Notes: generated by a model not told the origin, from the sequence alone. A DNA stretch of 33,731 bases from Tissierellia bacterium (GCA_012728335.1 JAAYFG010000079.1:1-33731); one strand, 5' to 3'. Positions 23,911 to 33,731 are shown, numbered from the stretch's first letter. A program made the numbers and translations.

Positions 23911-24775
23911 AAATGGCTTTAGAGGCTTAACTAGAAATAAAGGCGCTGGTTTTCTTTCAACTGCATCTATTACTGCCGTATTACTACTACTTGGCATAGT
24001 CCTTTTAGTCGTAATAAATATGAGTAATATCGTAGAACAGAGTATAAAGACTTTTGACCAAATAGTTGTATTCTTGGTTGATGATTTCACAGTAGACCAA
24101 TACGAAGCAATTGTAGAGGGAATAAAGGATAAAGATTACTCTTCTAATATCACTTTTACTGATAAAGAACAGGCTATGGAAAATGCTAGAGAAATGTTTA
24201 AAGATGACGGATATATTCTAAATGGTTTAAAGACTAATCCATTTCCTGCATCGCTTAATATTGAACTAAAGAGCATTGATCAGGCTGATGAAGTTGTAAA
24301 TGAATTGGCAAACTATCAAGGGATAGATAAGATTAATTATCACAAAGCAGCAATAGATAAGATGATTACCGTAGATAGATTTACTAAGATAGGTGGTACT
24401 GTTCTAGTATTAATTCTTATTGTAGTAACTATTTTCATAATTTCAAATACTATAAAAATGGCAGTTTCTGCTAGAAGTAGTGAAGTGGAAATAATGAGAT
24501 ATATTGGCGCCACAGATAGCTTTATAAAAGGTCCTTTCATTTTTGAAGGAATGACCTTTGGAGTAATGGCAGCAATAATATCATGCGTAATAATGTTTAT
24601 AGCATATAATGTATTTTATCAAAATTTAAATATGGCTCTATATGATTTCATATCAGTGAGTTTAGTAACTCCTAAACAGCTGTATTTAGATGTAAGTATT
24701 ATATTTGTTGCTATCGGGCTTGGAGTAGGAGCGCTTGGAAGTTTATTGTCCCTGAGAAGATATTTAAAGGCGTAG
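23873..24775 (+). CDS. ftsX: Cell-division permease-like protein FtsX
   Basis: This 300-residue four-helix membrane protein has one helix near 30-50, a large extracytoplasmic domain (about 55-170) that in other species contacts the hydrolase, and three C-terminal helices (about 180-200, 225-250 and 270-290). Recognisable stretches are NGFRGLTRNKGAGFLST, EVEIMRYIGATDSFIKGPFIFEG in two parts, and the Gly-rich end. It overlaps ftsE by 38 bases. ATG 23873 gives the usual basic start MIKPLRQIRS; ATG 23864 is three codons earlier and sits too close to the GAGG ribosome site. FtsX does not hydrolyse or transport by itself; it couples FtsE to the next gene's product. Confidence 0.94.
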   Translation: MIKPLRQIRSIIKNGFRGLTRNKGAGFLSTASITAVLLLLGIVLLVVINMSNIVEQSIKTFDQIVVFLVDDFTVDQYEAIVEGIKDKDYSSNITFTDKEQAMENAREMFKDDGYILNGLKTNPFPASLNIELKSIDQADEVVNELANYQGIDKINYHKAAIDKMITVDRFTKIGGTVLVLILIVVTIFIISNTIKMAVSARSSEVEIMRYIGATDSFIKGPFIFEGMTFGVMAAIISCVIMFIAYNVFYQNLNMALYDFISVSLVTPKQLYLDVSIIFVAIGLGVGALGSLLSLRRYLKA

Positions 24776-24783
24776 GTGAATCG

Positions 24784-25962
24784 ATGAAAAAGAACAAAAA
24801 ACTGTTATTAATTTTAATCGTTTGCCTAGTATCTATAAATACTATGAGGGCGATGGCAAATGTTGAAATCGATAATCTAAAGAAAGAAAAAGATGAGATA
24901 AACCAACAGATAGAAGGTAAAAAAACTGAAATAGACGATTTGAAAGTTCAAGTAGACAATGTTCAAGAAGAAATTAAGAAGCTAGACAATCAAATAGATG
25001 TTGCGTCTTCTAATCTTTCAGTAGTTGAAGGCTTAGTACAAGAACTACAAGTAGCTATTGATGAGAATACTGTTAAACTTGAAAATGCACGTACAAATCT
25101 AGAGGACAATCAAGAAACACTGGAAAAAAGACTTAGGGTTCTCTATATGAGTGGAGAGATGTCTAATCTTGAGATTCTACTAGGTGCAAATGACATAGAA
25201 GAATTATTGACACGTTTTGAAATGTTAGAAATGATAGCAAAGCAAGACAAAGACTTAATTACTTTTACGAACAAACAAATTGTAACCATTAAAGAAACGG
25301 AAGCTGAACTAGTAGTTCAACATGAAGAACAAAAACAACGTCAAGCTGAACTCCAAGTTCAGAAACAAAAACTAGTAGATGCAAATAATGTTAAGATTTC
25401 TTTCATGCAACAACTTCAACAAGATAAGGTTGCAGCGGAAAAAGAATATGACAAATTCGTAGAAAATACGAAGAATATAGATGCTAAAATCGTAGAATTA
25501 GAAAAGAAATTGGAAGAACAGAGAAAGGCAGCAGCTGCAAAAAGACAGATGTCAGGAGCAGTTATAAGTGGAAGTGGAGAACTTTCTTGGCCAGTACCTG
25601 GATATAGTCATATTTCTTCTTACTATGGTTATAGGATACATCCAATTTTCAATACTAAAAAATATCATGCTGGTATCGACATTCCAGCACCTACAGGAAC
25701 GCCTATCAGAGCTGCATCAGATGGGATAGTAATCTCTTCTGGCTGGCAAGGAGGATATGGTAAATGTGTAATGATATCACATGGAAATGGAATAGTTACT
25801 CTTTACGGACATAATTCAACCTTAAATGTGTCAGTAGGACAATATGTTGGAAAAGGAGAGACTATAGCACTATGTGGTAGTACAGGATATTCCACTGGGG
25901 CGCATTGCCACTTTGAAGTGCGTGTAAATGGTGCGACTGTAGATCCATTAGGATATTTATAG
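24784..25962 (+). CDS. Coiled-coil M23 murein hydrolase (EnvC/CwlO-like), likely FtsEX partner
   Basis: This 392-residue exported protein has a signal peptide (1-25), a long coiled coil rich in Glu, Lys and Gln (about 26-255) like EnvC and PcsB/CwlO, and a C-terminal LytM/M23 domain. The zinc ligands are visible: His295 and Asp299 in HAGID, and His376 in HCHFE (His374-Cys375-His376), with YGHNS between. All catalytic residues are kept, so it should be an active endopeptidase, unlike E. coli EnvC, which only activates amidases. It starts eight bases after ftsX with TAGGTGA as ribosome site, in one operon with ftsEX. Being encoded beside FtsEX strongly suggests it is the hydrolase they control. 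Confidence 0.93.
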   Translation: MKKNKKLLLILIVCLVSINTMRAMANVEIDNLKKEKDEINQQIEGKKTEIDDLKVQVDNVQEEIKKLDNQIDVASSNLSVVEGLVQELQVAIDENTVKLENARTNLEDNQETLEKRLRVLYMSGEMSNLEILLGANDIEELLTRFEMLEMIAKQDKDLITFTNKQIVTIKETEAELVVQHEEQKQRQAELQVQKQKLVDANNVKISFMQQLQQDKVAAEKEYDKFVENTKNIDAKIVELEKKLEEQRKAAAAKRQMSGAVISGSGELSWPVPGYSHISSYYGYRIHPIFNTKKYHAGIDIPAPTGTPIRAASDGIVISSGWQGGYGKCVMISHGNGIVTLYGHNSTLNVSVGQYVGKGETIALCGSTGYSTGAHCHFEVRVNGATVDPLGYL

Positions 25963-25972
25963 GAGATGCTTT

Positions 25973-27124
25973 ATGAAAAAAAATAAAAAGTCCATACTTA
26001 TAGTCATATTTTTATTATTAGCAACTAATTTGACCACATTTATGGTATCAAGATATAAGATTTTAGGTATTAAAAACTTTATAAAGTCAAATTATCTTTG
26101 GGAAGTAGATGAACAAAAACTTGATGATGGAATATATAAGGGAATTGTAGCATCATTAGGAGATCCTTATTCAAATTATTGGACCAAAGAAGAGTATGAA
26201 GCACTAGATGATGATTTGGCTGGAATTCTTTATGGAATAGGCGTACAGATCACCATGAATGATAGAGGAGAAGTTGAAATAATAGCTCCTATAAAAGATA
26301 GTCCATCTGAAGAGATAGGAATAATTTCGGGAGATATAATTCAGGCAGTTGATGATGAATTAGTTGGTGATAAAACACTGACTGAAGTCACAGAAATGAT
26401 AAAAGGCGAACTTGGAACCAAGGTTAAAGTCACCATAAGAAGAACAGATGAAGATAATAGCGAATTATTAGATTTTGAAGTTGTTCGTGCTAAGATAAAT
26501 TTAGAATCTGTTCATTATGAACCTTTAGAAGGAGATATGGCATATATAAATATATCAAGTTTCTCACTTCAAACTGGAAATGAATTTAGAAAAGTTTTAG
26601 CTGATGTCCAAGAAAATAATTCAAAAGGTATAATACTAGATTTAAGATCTAATCCAGGAGGTTCATTAAGTGCATGTGTAGATGTTGCAGACCAAATTCT
26701 TGGAGAGGGCAAGATCGTCTATACAGAGAGAAGAGATGGAACTCAAGACGATATGTATTATTCAGATCCACATATGAACGACTTGCCTATGGTGGTTTTA
26801 ATAAATCAAGGTTCAGCTAGTGCATCAGAAATTGTTGCTGGAGCTATTCGAGACCATAAGAGAGCTCTTTTAATAGGAGAAAACACATATGGAAAAGGAA
26901 TAGTTCAAACTATGCAAAGACTAAAAGATGGTGCAGGAATCTCACTAACTATTTCTGAATACTATCTTCCAAATGGAGAGAGCATTCATAAAAAAGGCGT
27001 TGCTCCTGATATAGAAGTAGTTTTAAATGAGGGTGTAAAAAGAATAGGTTTGACTAATATAGAGGAAGATAATCAATTACAGTATGCAATTGAAGAATTA
27101 CGTGGTATATTAGAATCGTATTAA
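25973..27124 (+). CDS. Carboxy-terminal processing protease (S41 family, Ctp)
   Basis: This 383-residue protein has an N-terminal membrane anchor (about 8-25), a PDZ domain (about 80-170, with LYGIGVQITM and GDIIQAVDDE) and a C-terminal S41 protease domain. The catalytic dyad is Ser283 in GSASASE and Lys308 in YGKG, the usual 25 residues apart. Such proteases cut extracytoplasmic proteins at the C-terminus; B. subtilis CtpB works in sporulation signalling and others trim cell-wall hydrolases. Starting 10 bases after the M23 gene (AGGAGA), it is the last gene of the ftsEX operon. A regulated cleavage of the M23 hydrolase or its partners is a reasonable inference. Confidence 0.94.
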   Translation: MKKNKKSILIVIFLLLATNLTTFMVSRYKILGIKNFIKSNYLWEVDEQKLDDGIYKGIVASLGDPYSNYWTKEEYEALDDDLAGILYGIGVQITMNDRGEVEIIAPIKDSPSEEIGIISGDIIQAVDDELVGDKTLTEVTEMIKGELGTKVKVTIRRTDEDNSELLDFEVVRAKINLESVHYEPLEGDMAYINISSFSLQTGNEFRKVLADVQENNSKGIILDLRSNPGGSLSACVDVADQILGEGKIVYTERRDGTQDDMYYSDPHMNDLPMVVLINQGSASASEIVAGAIRDHKRALLIGENTYGKGIVQTMQRLKDGAGISLTISEYYLPNGESIHKKGVAPDIEVVLNEGVKRIGLTNIEEDNQLQYAIEELRGILESY

Positions 27125-27165
27125 AAATATCTTGTCGAATGTATTTCGACAAGATATTTTATTTA
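27124..27165 (+). terminator. Terminator of the ftsEX operon
   Basis: AAAATATCTTGTCGAA (27124-27139) and TTCGACAAGATATTTT (27145-27160) are perfect 16-base inverted repeats with a TGTAT loop and a T-rich tail. Confidence 0.88.
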
Positions 27166-27179
27166 TTGTATATATTATT

Positions 27180-27208
27180 TTGACAAAAAGACTAATAAAG
27201 GTTAAAAT
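27180..27208 (+). promoter_or_regulatory. uvrB-uvrA promoter
   Basis: TTGACA (27180-27185), a perfect -35 box, and TAAAAT (27203-27208) are 17 bp apart, 30 bp before the uvrB ATG. I saw no clear LexA (GAAC-N4-GTTC type) box around it. Confidence 0.7.
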
Positions 27209-27237
27209 AAAAGAACAGATGTTTCAAGAGGTGGATT

Positions 27238-29205
27238 ATGAATAAATTTAAAATAAAATCCGAATTCAAACCGACTGGAGATCAACCTCAAGCTATTGAT
27301 AAACTTGTAGATGGATTGAACGAAGGATTTAAGCATCAAACTCTTTTAGGGGTAACTGGGTCAGGAAAGACTTTCACTATGGCAAATGTCATAGAGAGAG
27401 TGCAAAGGCCTACATTGGTAATCGCTCATAATAAGACATTGGCATATCAACTGGCAAGTGAATTTAAAGAGTTTTTTCCTGATAATGCAGTAGAATACTT
27501 TGTAAGTTATTATGACTACTATCAACCTGAGGCATATGTTCCTCAATCGGATACTTTTATAGAGAAAGATGCACAAATAAATGATGAGATAGATAAATTA
27601 CGTCACTCAGCAACTATGGCGTTGTTCGAGAGAAAGGACGTAATTATTGTTGCGTCCGTTTCTTGTATTTATGGACTTGGCGACCCAATAGATTACAAAT
27701 CATTGGCAGTTTCACTTAGACCTGGGATGATAAAGGATAGAAATGAAATAATGCATCATCTAGTAGATATTCAATATACGAGAAATGATATAGATTTCAA
27801 GAGGGGAACTTTTAGAGTAAGAGGAGATATTTTGGAGATATTTCCAGCATCATCATCTGAAAATACCATAAGAGTGGAATTTTTTGGAGATGAGATAGAT
27901 AGAATTTCAGAAGTTGATTCACTTACAGGAGAAGTTTATGGATATATGAAACATGCGTATATTACTCCAGCTTCTCACTTTGCCACTACTGAGGAAAAAG
28001 TTAAAAAAGCCATTGTAACTATTGAAGAAGAGCTTGAGGAAAGGCTTAAAGAACTTAGAGACCAAGAAAAGCTATTAGAAGCTCAAAGACTGGAACAGAG
28101 AACAAAATACGATTTGGAAATGCTTACTGAAATGGGATTTTGTTCAGGAATTGAAAACTATTCAAGACACTTGAGTCAAAGAGAGCCTGGAAGTAGACCT
28201 TATACACTTATAGATTATTTTCCAGATGATTTCCTAACAATTATTGATGAATCACATGTTACACTTCCACAAATTAGGGGAATGTATAATGGAGATAGAG
28301 CAAGGAAGACTACTCTTGTCGATTATGGATTTAGACTTCCTTCTGCATTGGACAATAGGCCACTTCAATTTGATGAATTTGAATCCATGATGAATCAAAG
28401 TATATACGTTTCTGCTACACCAGGTCCTTATGAAAAAGAACATAATCAGAATTTAGCAGAACAAATAATAAGACCTACAGGATTATTAGACCCTGTAATA
28501 GAAGTTAGACCTACGGAGTTTCAAATAGATGATTTAACTAATGAAATTCATAAGATAGTGGAAAAAGGAGAACGGGTATTAGTAACCACACTGACTAAGA
28601 GGATGGCTGAAGACTTAACCAAATACCTTGAGGGAATCGGTGTTAAGGTTACCTATATGCACTCTGATGTTGAAACTATAAAACGTATGGAAATCATTCG
28701 AGATTTGCGTGTAGGGAAGTTTGATGTATTAGTAGGTATAAACTTATTAAGAGAAGGTTTAGACTTGCCAGAAGTGTCTTTAATAGCAATTTTAGATGCA
28801 GATAAAGAAGGGTTTTTAAGAAGTGAAACTTCACTTATACAAACTGCCGGTAGAGCAGCTAGAAATGTTGATGGTAGGGTAATAATGTATGGTGATAAAA
28901 TTACTAGATCTATGCAAGTTACTATTGATGAAACTAATAGAAGAAGAGAAATTCAAAACAAGTATAATATTGAAAATGATATTACTCCGAAATCTATAGT
29001 CAAAGGAGTAAGAGATATAATAGAATCTACAGTCGCCGCAGACGATGTTGAAGAATATAGTGCAGAAGCTTATTCAAATGAAGATTTAATGGCGATGGTA
29101 GAAGCATTGGAAATGGAAATGTTGAGATTTGCGGAAGAATTGAATTTCGAAAAAGCAGCTGAACTTAGAGATAAAGCTATTGAATTAAAGAGAATGATAA
29201 AATAA
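27238..29205 (+). CDS. uvrB: UvrABC excinuclease subunit B
   Basis: UvrB verifies DNA lesions handed over by UvrA and recruits UvrC. The 655-residue protein has Walker A GVTGSGKT (38-45), the beta-hairpin [12 protein letters not shown], an intact central region with [13 protein letters not shown], motifs V and VI ([25 protein letters not shown]), and the C-terminal UVR domain that binds UvrC (about 618-653, [22 protein letters not shown] with variable flanks). Length is typical. The start has AGAGGTGG 6 bases upstream. uvrA follows after 12 bases, in the usual uvrBA operon. Confidence 0.97.
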   Translation: MNKFKIKSEFKPTGDQPQAIDKLVDGLNEGFKHQTLLGVTGSGKTFTMANVIERVQRPTLVIAHNKTLAYQLASEFKEFFPDNAVEYFVSYYDYYQPEAYVPQSDTFIEKDAQINDEIDKLRHSATMALFERKDVIIVASVSCIYGLGDPIDYKSLAVSLRPGMIKDRNEIMHHLVDIQYTRNDIDFKRGTFRVRGDILEIFPASSSENTIRVEFFGDEIDRISEVDSLTGEVYGYMKHAYITPASHFATTEEKVKKAIVTIEEELEERLKELRDQEKLLEAQRLEQRTKYDLEMLTEMGFCSGIENYSRHLSQREPGSRPYTLIDYFPDDFLTIIDESHVTLPQIRGMYNGDRARKTTLVDYGFRLPSALDNRPLQFDEFESMMNQSIYVSATPGPYEKEHNQNLAEQIIRPTGLLDPVIEVRPTEFQIDDLTNEIHKIVEKGERVLVTTLTKRMAEDLTKYLEGIGVKVTYMHSDVETIKRMEIIRDLRVGKFDVLVGINLLREGLDLPEVSLIAILDADKEGFLRSETSLIQTAGRAARNVDGRVIMYGDKITRSMQVTIDETNRRREIQNKYNIENDITPKSIVKGVRDIIESTVAADDVEEYSAEAYSNEDLMAMVEALEMEMLRFAEELNFEKAAELRDKAIELKRMIK

Positions 29206-29217
29206 AGAGGTGCCTAA

Positions 29218-32031
29218 TTGGATCAAAACAATATAGTAATTAAGGGAGCTAAGGAACATAATTTAAAGAATGTTGACTTAGTTATCCCTAGAAATAAATT
29301 CATAGTTTTTACAGGTCTTTCTGGTTCTGGGAAGTCCTCATTAGCATTCGATACCATATATGCTGAAGGACAACGTAGATATGTTGAAAGTCTATCTAGC
29401 TATGCTAGACAGTTTTTAGGACAGATGGATAAACCTAGTGTGGAGTACATCGAAGGATTAAGTCCATCTATTGCGATTGACCAAAAAACTACAGTAAAAA
29501 ATCCAAGATCTACAGTTGGAACAGTGACAGAGATATATGACTTTTTAAGACTACTATACGCAAGGATTGGTGTTCCATACTGCCCAGAATGTGGGAAGGA
29601 AATAAGTAGCCAAACCATAGACCAAATGGTAGATACAATTTTAGATTTGGAAGAAGGTACTAAAGTTCAAATACTATCCCCTGTAATTAGAGGGAAAAAG
29701 GGTGAACATAAAAAAGTCCTTGAAAAGATAAAAAAAGACGGCTTCATCAGGGTTATTGTTGATGGGGAAATGCGCGATATAAGCGAAGAAATAAATTTAG
29801 AGAAGAATAAAAATCACACTATAGAAATAGTTGTAGATAGAATAGTGGTTAGAGAAGGAATAGAAAGCAGGCTTTCTGATTCTATAGAGATTGCATTGGA
29901 ACAAGCAGATGGTTTGATGATTGCAGATATTATAGACGGAGAACGAATTACTTTTAGCTCCAAATTATCATGTCCTGACTGCGGAATTGTAATTGAGGAA
30001 ATATCACCTAGAATGTTTTCTTTCAACAGTCCATTTGGTGCTTGTCCTACATGTAAAGGGATAGGTTTTTCAAAAAAAGTCGATGTAGATTTAGTTATAC
30101 CAAATTACGAGCTTAGTATTGATGAGGGAGCAGTTGCATCATATTCTAGTTCAAAGGGAACTTATTATTATATGATGTTGGAGCAATTGGCAAAACATTA
30201 TAAATTTGATACTAAAACTCCATTAAAAGATGCTCCTAAAGAGTTTATAGATGCAATTCTATATGGTTCTGATTTTGAAATGAAATTTGTATTTGATAGT
30301 TTTTATTCAGGTATGAAAGAATATCAAGGAACTTTTGAAGGCATAGTAAACAATCTCGAAAGAAGATACAATGAGACTTCTAGTGACTTTATGATTGACA
30401 GAATAGACGAATTTATGACTGAAGTTCCATGTCCAGAATGTCATGGAGCAAGACTAAAAAAAGAAGTGCTATCAATAAAAGTAGGTGGAATAAATATTTC
30501 CGAACTTACTGAAAAATCGATTGTTGAAGCAATAAAGTTCTTTGATGAATTAAAGCTAACTACTAGTCAGGGAATAATTGCAGAACAAGTGTTGAAAGAG
30601 ATAAAATCTAGATTGAGTTTTCTAAAGAATGTTGGATTAGATTACTTAACTCTTGCAAGAATGGCAGGGACATTATCGGGTGGAGAAGCACAAAGGATTA
30701 GATTGGCTACTCAAATTGGTTCTAGTTTAGTAGGAGTAATATACGTACTGGATGAACCGAGTATTGGACTGCATCAAAGAGATAATGATAAGCTACTGAC
30801 TTCTTTAAGAAATTTAACTGATATCGGAAATACACTCATAGTTGTTGAACATGACGAGGACACTATGCTAATGGCAGACCAAATAGTTGATATTGGTCCA
30901 GGGGCTGGTATCCATGGTGGATATATAGTAGCTCAAGGTAGTGTTGAAGATATAAAAAATGAAAAAAATTCTATTACTGGAGACTATCTTTCAGGTAGGA
31001 AGAAAATAGAAACGCCTGAAAAGAGGAGAGTCCCAAACGGAAAATATATAGAAATTTTAGGGGCAGCAGAGAACAATCTGAAAAACATTGATGTGAAATT
31101 TCCACTTGGTCAGTTTATAGCTGTTACTGGAGTTTCAGGTTCGGGGAAGAGTTCATTAGTAAATGAAATTCTTTACAAATCACTGGCTAAAAATCTAAAC
31201 AACGGAAAGATAAAACCAGGTGCTCACAAGGAAATCAAGGGAATTGAACAGTTAGATAAAGTAGTGGTAATTGATCAAAGCCCAATTGGTAGAACTCCTC
31301 GTTCTAACCCAGCTACTTACACCGGTGCTTTTGATATAATCAGAGATGTGTATGCTAATACTAATGAATCTAAAGTTAGAGGATATAAAAAAGGTAGATT
31401 TAGTTTCAACGTAAAAGGTGGTAGATGTGAAGCTTGTAAAGGTGACGGTATAATCAAAGTGGAAATGCACTTTTTACCTGATGTATATGTGCCTTGCGAA
31501 GTATGTAAAGGGAAGAGATACAATAGAGAGACTCTTCAAGTCAAATTCAAAGATAAAGATATTTCGGATATACTTGATATGACAGTAGAAGAAGGACTTA
31601 CTTTCTTTGAAAACTTCCCACGTTTGAATAAGATCCTACAAACTCTCTATGATGTAGGTCTTGGATATATTAAAATTGGACAGCCTTCAACTCAATTATC
31701 TGGAGGAGAAGCTCAAAGAATTAAACTAGCTAGTGAACTTAGTAAGAGGGCGACAGGAAAGACTATATATATATTAGATGAGCCGACTACTGGTCTTCAC
31801 ACTGCTGATATTCATAAATTGCTAAGCGTTTTAGAGAGATTAGTTGAGACTGGGAATACGGTAGTAGTAATAGAGCATAATTTAGATGTAATAAAAACAG
31901 CTGATTATATTATAGATTTAGGTCCAGAAGGTGGAGATGGTGGTGGAACTGTCGTAGCAACAGGAACTCCTGAAGACATTGCTAAAGTCAAAAAATCTTA
32001 CACTGGACAGTATCTAAAGAAGATGTTGTAA
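29218..32031 (+). CDS. uvrA: UvrABC excinuclease subunit A
   Basis: UvrA is the DNA-damage-sensing ABC-type ATPase dimer of nucleotide excision repair. The 937-residue protein has two ATPase modules: Walker [10 protein letters not shown] near residue 33 and GVSGSGKSS near 639, with the signatures [12 protein letters not shown] and [12 protein letters not shown]. Zinc-binding Cys pairs are seen in CPECGKE, CPDCG...CPTCKG, CPECHG and CEACKGDG...[10 protein letters not shown]. Both switch His residues (VVEHDED and VIEHNLD) are present. It starts at TTG 29218, 12 bases after uvrB, with AGAGGTG as ribosome site. Length is normal. Confidence 0.97.
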   Translation: MDQNNIVIKGAKEHNLKNVDLVIPRNKFIVFTGLSGSGKSSLAFDTIYAEGQRRYVESLSSYARQFLGQMDKPSVEYIEGLSPSIAIDQKTTVKNPRSTVGTVTEIYDFLRLLYARIGVPYCPECGKEISSQTIDQMVDTILDLEEGTKVQILSPVIRGKKGEHKKVLEKIKKDGFIRVIVDGEMRDISEEINLEKNKNHTIEIVVDRIVVREGIESRLSDSIEIALEQADGLMIADIIDGERITFSSKLSCPDCGIVIEEISPRMFSFNSPFGACPTCKGIGFSKKVDVDLVIPNYELSIDEGAVASYSSSKGTYYYMMLEQLAKHYKFDTKTPLKDAPKEFIDAILYGSDFEMKFVFDSFYSGMKEYQGTFEGIVNNLERRYNETSSDFMIDRIDEFMTEVPCPECHGARLKKEVLSIKVGGINISELTEKSIVEAIKFFDELKLTTSQGIIAEQVLKEIKSRLSFLKNVGLDYLTLARMAGTLSGGEAQRIRLATQIGSSLVGVIYVLDEPSIGLHQRDNDKLLTSLRNLTDIGNTLIVVEHDEDTMLMADQIVDIGPGAGIHGGYIVAQGSVEDIKNEKNSITGDYLSGRKKIETPEKRRVPNGKYIEILGAAENNLKNIDVKFPLGQFIAVTGVSGSGKSSLVNEILYKSLAKNLNNGKIKPGAHKEIKGIEQLDKVVVIDQSPIGRTPRSNPATYTGAFDIIRDVYANTNESKVRGYKKGRFSFNVKGGRCEACKGDGIIKVEMHFLPDVYVPCEVCKGKRYNRETLQVKFKDKDISDILDMTVEEGLTFFENFPRLNKILQTLYDVGLGYIKIGQPSTQLSGGEAQRIKLASELSKRATGKTIYILDEPTTGLHTADIHKLLSVLERLVETGNTVVVIEHNLDVIKTADYIIDLGPEGGDGGGTVVATGTPEDIAKVKKSYTGQYLKKML

Positions 32032-32096
32032 TGAATTTGTAAATCAATTTCATATGAAATACGATATAATCTATATGTAAATTGAGAGGTGATTAA

Positions 32097-32963
32097 GTGA
32101 AAAGATTTATAAAGTCAAATGCAATTTTGTTGTTGGTAATACTATTATTAGGACAAAATGTATTTGCAGACAAATTTGTGAGACAAAATAATTTTTTAAA
32201 TGAGAAATCCGGTTCTGAAAGAACTGCTCAAATAAAGAAGTTTCAAGCTATTAATAATCTTCAAGTAGATGGTGCATTAGGTCAAAGAACAAAGGATTTA
32301 TTATACAATGAAGAATTGATAGTTTATGATATAGTAGAAAATCCTCCAACGAAGGATTATTGGATAGTCGTAAATAAGAGTAGACGTTCATTGACACTAT
32401 ATAAAGGAAATGCAGTAGTTCAAAAATATGCTGTTGCATTAGGGACTTCAGAAACGCCTACTCCTTCAGCTAAGGGAAAAATAAGCAGCAAAGTAGTAAA
32501 TCCTGCTTGGGGTGGAATGGGTGGTAAGTATACTCCTAGAAAAGCTGATGATCCATTGAATCCTTTAGGAGAAAGATGGTTAGGACTTGATTTAGGAAAA
32601 GGACTAAGTGGATATGGAATACATGGAAATATTGTTCCAAATTCAATAGGTAAATATGTTTCGAATGGATGTGTTAGAATGTTTAACTATGACATAGAAA
32701 CTGAGGTTTTTCCTAAAGTTGGAAAAGGTACAATTGTATGGATGGGAACTGACGAAGAATTAGCGTCTTGGGGTGTTAGACAATTAGTTGATAAGCAAGA
32801 TTTAAATGCCAAACCAACGCCTGAAGTAACACCAGTACCAAATCCTAATCCTACTACGACAGCAGAAACTCCTAGTGAAGTAGCTCCTGTTGAAGAAGAG
32901 AAAATAGAAGTAGTAGACTTTGATTCTATCTACAAAAAAGAAAACAAAACCTCAAGTAATTAA
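32097..32963 (+). CDS. L,D-transpeptidase (YkuD family)
   Basis: This exported enzyme makes 3-3 crosslinks in peptidoglycan or attaches proteins to it. The 288-residue protein has a signal peptide (1-24), a short peptidoglycan-binding-like repeat (about 40-70, IKKFQAINNLQVDGALGQRT), and a YkuD domain (about 83-220) with His176 in IHGN and the nucleophile Cys192 in SNGCVRM. A Pro/Thr/Glu-rich tail follows (about 240-288) and probably spans the wall. The start is GTG 32097 with GAGAGGTG upstream. The terminator hairpin overlaps its last codons. It follows uvrA by 65 bases; a TATAAT at 32065-32070 may give it a separate promoter, without a clear -35 box. Confidence 0.92.
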   Translation: MKRFIKSNAILLLVILLLGQNVFADKFVRQNNFLNEKSGSERTAQIKKFQAINNLQVDGALGQRTKDLLYNEELIVYDIVENPPTKDYWIVVNKSRRSLTLYKGNAVVQKYAVALGTSETPTPSAKGKISSKVVNPAWGGMGGKYTPRKADDPLNPLGERWLGLDLGKGLSGYGIHGNIVPNSIGKYVSNGCVRMFNYDIETEVFPKVGKGTIVWMGTDEELASWGVRQLVDKQDLNAKPTPEVTPVPNPNPTTTAETPSEVAPVEEEKIEVVDFDSIYKKENKTSSN

Positions 32964-32976
32964 CTTGAGGTTTTAT
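32946..32976 (+). terminator. Terminator of the L,D-transpeptidase gene
   Basis: AAAACCTCAAGT (32946-32957) and ACTTGAGGTTTT (32963-32974) are perfect inverted repeats around AATTA, and the stem covers the stop codon. The T-run is only four long, so some read-through into the next gene is possible. Confidence 0.75.
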
Positions 32977-33002
32977 AATAAGTAAAAGGAGTTGATGAGA
33001 TT

Positions 33003-33422
33003 ATGGATAATAAAAAACAAAAGTTCAAAATGATAAATTTGATGTTTAATGTGCCATTCATAATGCTTTCATCGATTGCTCTCATTGTGCAAAAAGAAAA
33101 ACTTTCAATGGTGCTTTTATCTGCTTGGATTGTACTAGGTTTAATGATTAGATTTTACTATTTTGACTCGATGAAGGACTGGCCAGGCTTCTTAGTAGAT
33201 TTCAAGGACAGTGAATATTTTAAAATAGAAGCTAAAGAAAATCTTAGCAAAATATTTATATTAGCCATAATTATTAATACAGCGCTAATGGGATTTATTT
33301 TACTATATATTAATATCCTATATAGCGAAAATGTAAATGATTTTTTAAAGTATATTATGTTTGTGATGTCACTTGGAATTTATCTCGTTACGAGCGTAAA
33401 GGATATAAAGAGATATTATTAA
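33003..33422 (+). CDS. Small uncharacterised membrane protein
   Basis: I do not recognise this 139-residue protein. It has four hydrophobic segments (about 10-26, 33-49, 77-98 and 111-130) and a charged loop between the second and third (DSMKDWPGFLVDFKDSEYF). No catalytic or binding motif is visible. The start has AAAGGAG 11 bases upstream. It lies between two terminators, 39 bases after the transpeptidase gene, and may be transcribed by read-through. It could be an assembly or stress protein, but nothing supports a specific role. Confidence 0.6.
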   Translation: MDNKKQKFKMINLMFNVPFIMLSSIALIVQKEKLSMVLLSAWIVLGLMIRFYYFDSMKDWPGFLVDFKDSEYFKIEAKENLSKIFILAIIINTALMGFILLYINILYSENVNDFLKYIMFVMSLGIYLVTSVKDIKRYY

Positions 33423-33472
33423 TTGGTTAAGTTTACTTGCTTCAGAAGTAGGTGAGCATAACCAATTTTTTT
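33421..33472 (+). terminator. Long hairpin terminator before polA
   Basis: A stem of over 20 pairs (33421-33443 with 33445-33467) has one mismatch and four G-T pairs; the outer AATTGGTTA/TAACCAATT pairing is perfect. Seven T follow. Confidence 0.8.
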
Positions 33473-33528
33473 GTATCATCAATGAGGGAGTTTTATGGTG
33501 AATCGACTATCATTGAAGAGTCAATATA

Positions 33529-33537
33529 TGGTATAAT
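33529..33537 (+). promoter_or_regulatory. Extended -10 promoter of polA
   Basis: TGG-TATAAT lies 30 bp before the polA start. No well-spaced -35 box is visible; TTGAAG at 33513 is too near. Confidence 0.45.
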
Positions 33538-33567
33538 TATAAGAAGTATCTTAAAGGAGAGATCATT

Positions 33568-33731
33568 TTGAGTAAAGATAAATTTTTAATAATCGACGGC
33601 AGTTCCATATTCTTCAGAGCTTTTTATGCACTTCCACTTTTAATGAACAAAGAAGGCATATATACAAATGCAGTTTATGGATTTATTAATATGGTTCAAA
33701 ACACAGTAGATGAATATGACCCAGAGTATAT
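33568..33731 (+). CDS. polA: DNA polymerase I, N-terminal fragment
   Basis: Only the first 54 codons are in the window; the gene continues past the right edge. The peptide begins SKDKFLIIDGSSIFFRAFYA and continues with ALPLLMNKEGIYTNAVYGF, the opening of the 5'-3' exonuclease domain of Pol I, including the metal-binding Asp in IDG and the FFRAFYAL segment. The start is TTG 33568, set by AAAGGAGAG 6 bases upstream. Whether the 3'-5' exonuclease and polymerase domains are intact cannot be seen. Confidence 0.9.
   Translation, partial: MSKDKFLIIDGSSIFFRAFYALPLLMNKEGIYTNAVYGFINMVQNTVDEYDPEY

Noticed and set aside
27166..27237. SOS (LexA) box before uvrB
   Set aside because: I looked for a GAAC-N4-GTTC-type site around the TTGACA promoter and found none with both halves.
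33495..33536. Possible 13-codon leader peptide before polA (ATG 33495 with GGGAG upstream)
   Set aside because: It lies upstream of, and overlaps, the likely polA -10 box, so it would not be in the polA transcript. It has no codon bias or conserved feature.
1..33731. CRISPR arrays, tRNA or rRNA genes, transposases, phage or defence genes
   Set aside because: No regularly spaced repeats, cloverleaf-like sequences or matching protein motifs were seen by eye; nearly all space is filled by recognised genes and short control regions.

Overview
The window is A+T-rich chromosomal DNA, about two thirds A+T by eye. Genes are dense and mostly rightward, with AGGAGG-type ribosome sites, TTG and GTG starts, and many hairpin-plus-U terminators. 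Gene order (dnaX-ybaB-recR; ftsE-ftsX-M23 hydrolase-ctp-uvrB-uvrA), a bofA homologue and a histidine-degradation block point to an anaerobic, amino-acid-using, low-GC Firmicute of the Clostridia/Tissierellia kind. The genus cannot be read from the sequence. There is no rRNA, tRNA, CRISPR array, transposase or phage gene, and no gene-free stretch over about 210 bases.

Layout. 1-930: a truncated leucyl aminopeptidase gene (minus strand), divergent from an HD-domain hydrolase, with a 22-bp perfect palindrome between them. 1055-3658: dnaX, ybaB/ebfC and recR. 3788-11505: a histidine-utilisation (hut) block with a YjiH-family membrane protein (candidate substrate transporter), a large SARP/STAND-type activator, urocanate hydratase and imidazolonepropionase. 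11593-13970: ftsH and a cobalamin adenosyltransferase. 14027-15570: a YaiI/YqxD protein, bofA, and a DUF2975 plus XRE regulator pair. 15778-20750: a TSUP exporter, an ApbE lipoprotein, an unknown membrane protein, and an ABC ATPase with its permease. 20788-23020 (minus): a CofE-like ligase, 5-formyl-THF cyclo-ligase and a miniature pyrophosphatase-like protein. 23203-32031: ftsEX, an EnvC/CwlO-like hydrolase, a carboxy-terminal protease, uvrB and uvrA. 32097-33731: an L,D-transpeptidase, a small membrane protein and the start of polA.

The most interesting part is the hut block. The activator's gene has a strong ribosome site and ATG, but an in-frame amber codon after only 17 codons. The same frame then runs open for 877 more codons, and the peptide before the stop is what a SARP amino terminus should look like. 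The promoters of yjiH and hutU also share an element, TGACGATA-N2-ATGAT, placed exactly 25 bp before a TATAAT. A weaker copy with the same spacing lies before hutI. This suggests an activator-dependent hut regulon whose likely activator is broken, recoded, or made from an internal start. HutH and the formiminoglutamate step are not in the window.

Elsewhere the genes are mostly conserved housekeeping. ftsEX, the coiled-coil M23 hydrolase and the protease form a septal peptidoglycan-remodelling module that reads into the uvrBA excision-repair genes. The TSUP, ApbE and membrane-protein genes form a tight rightward group of uncertain, possibly redox- or export-related, function.
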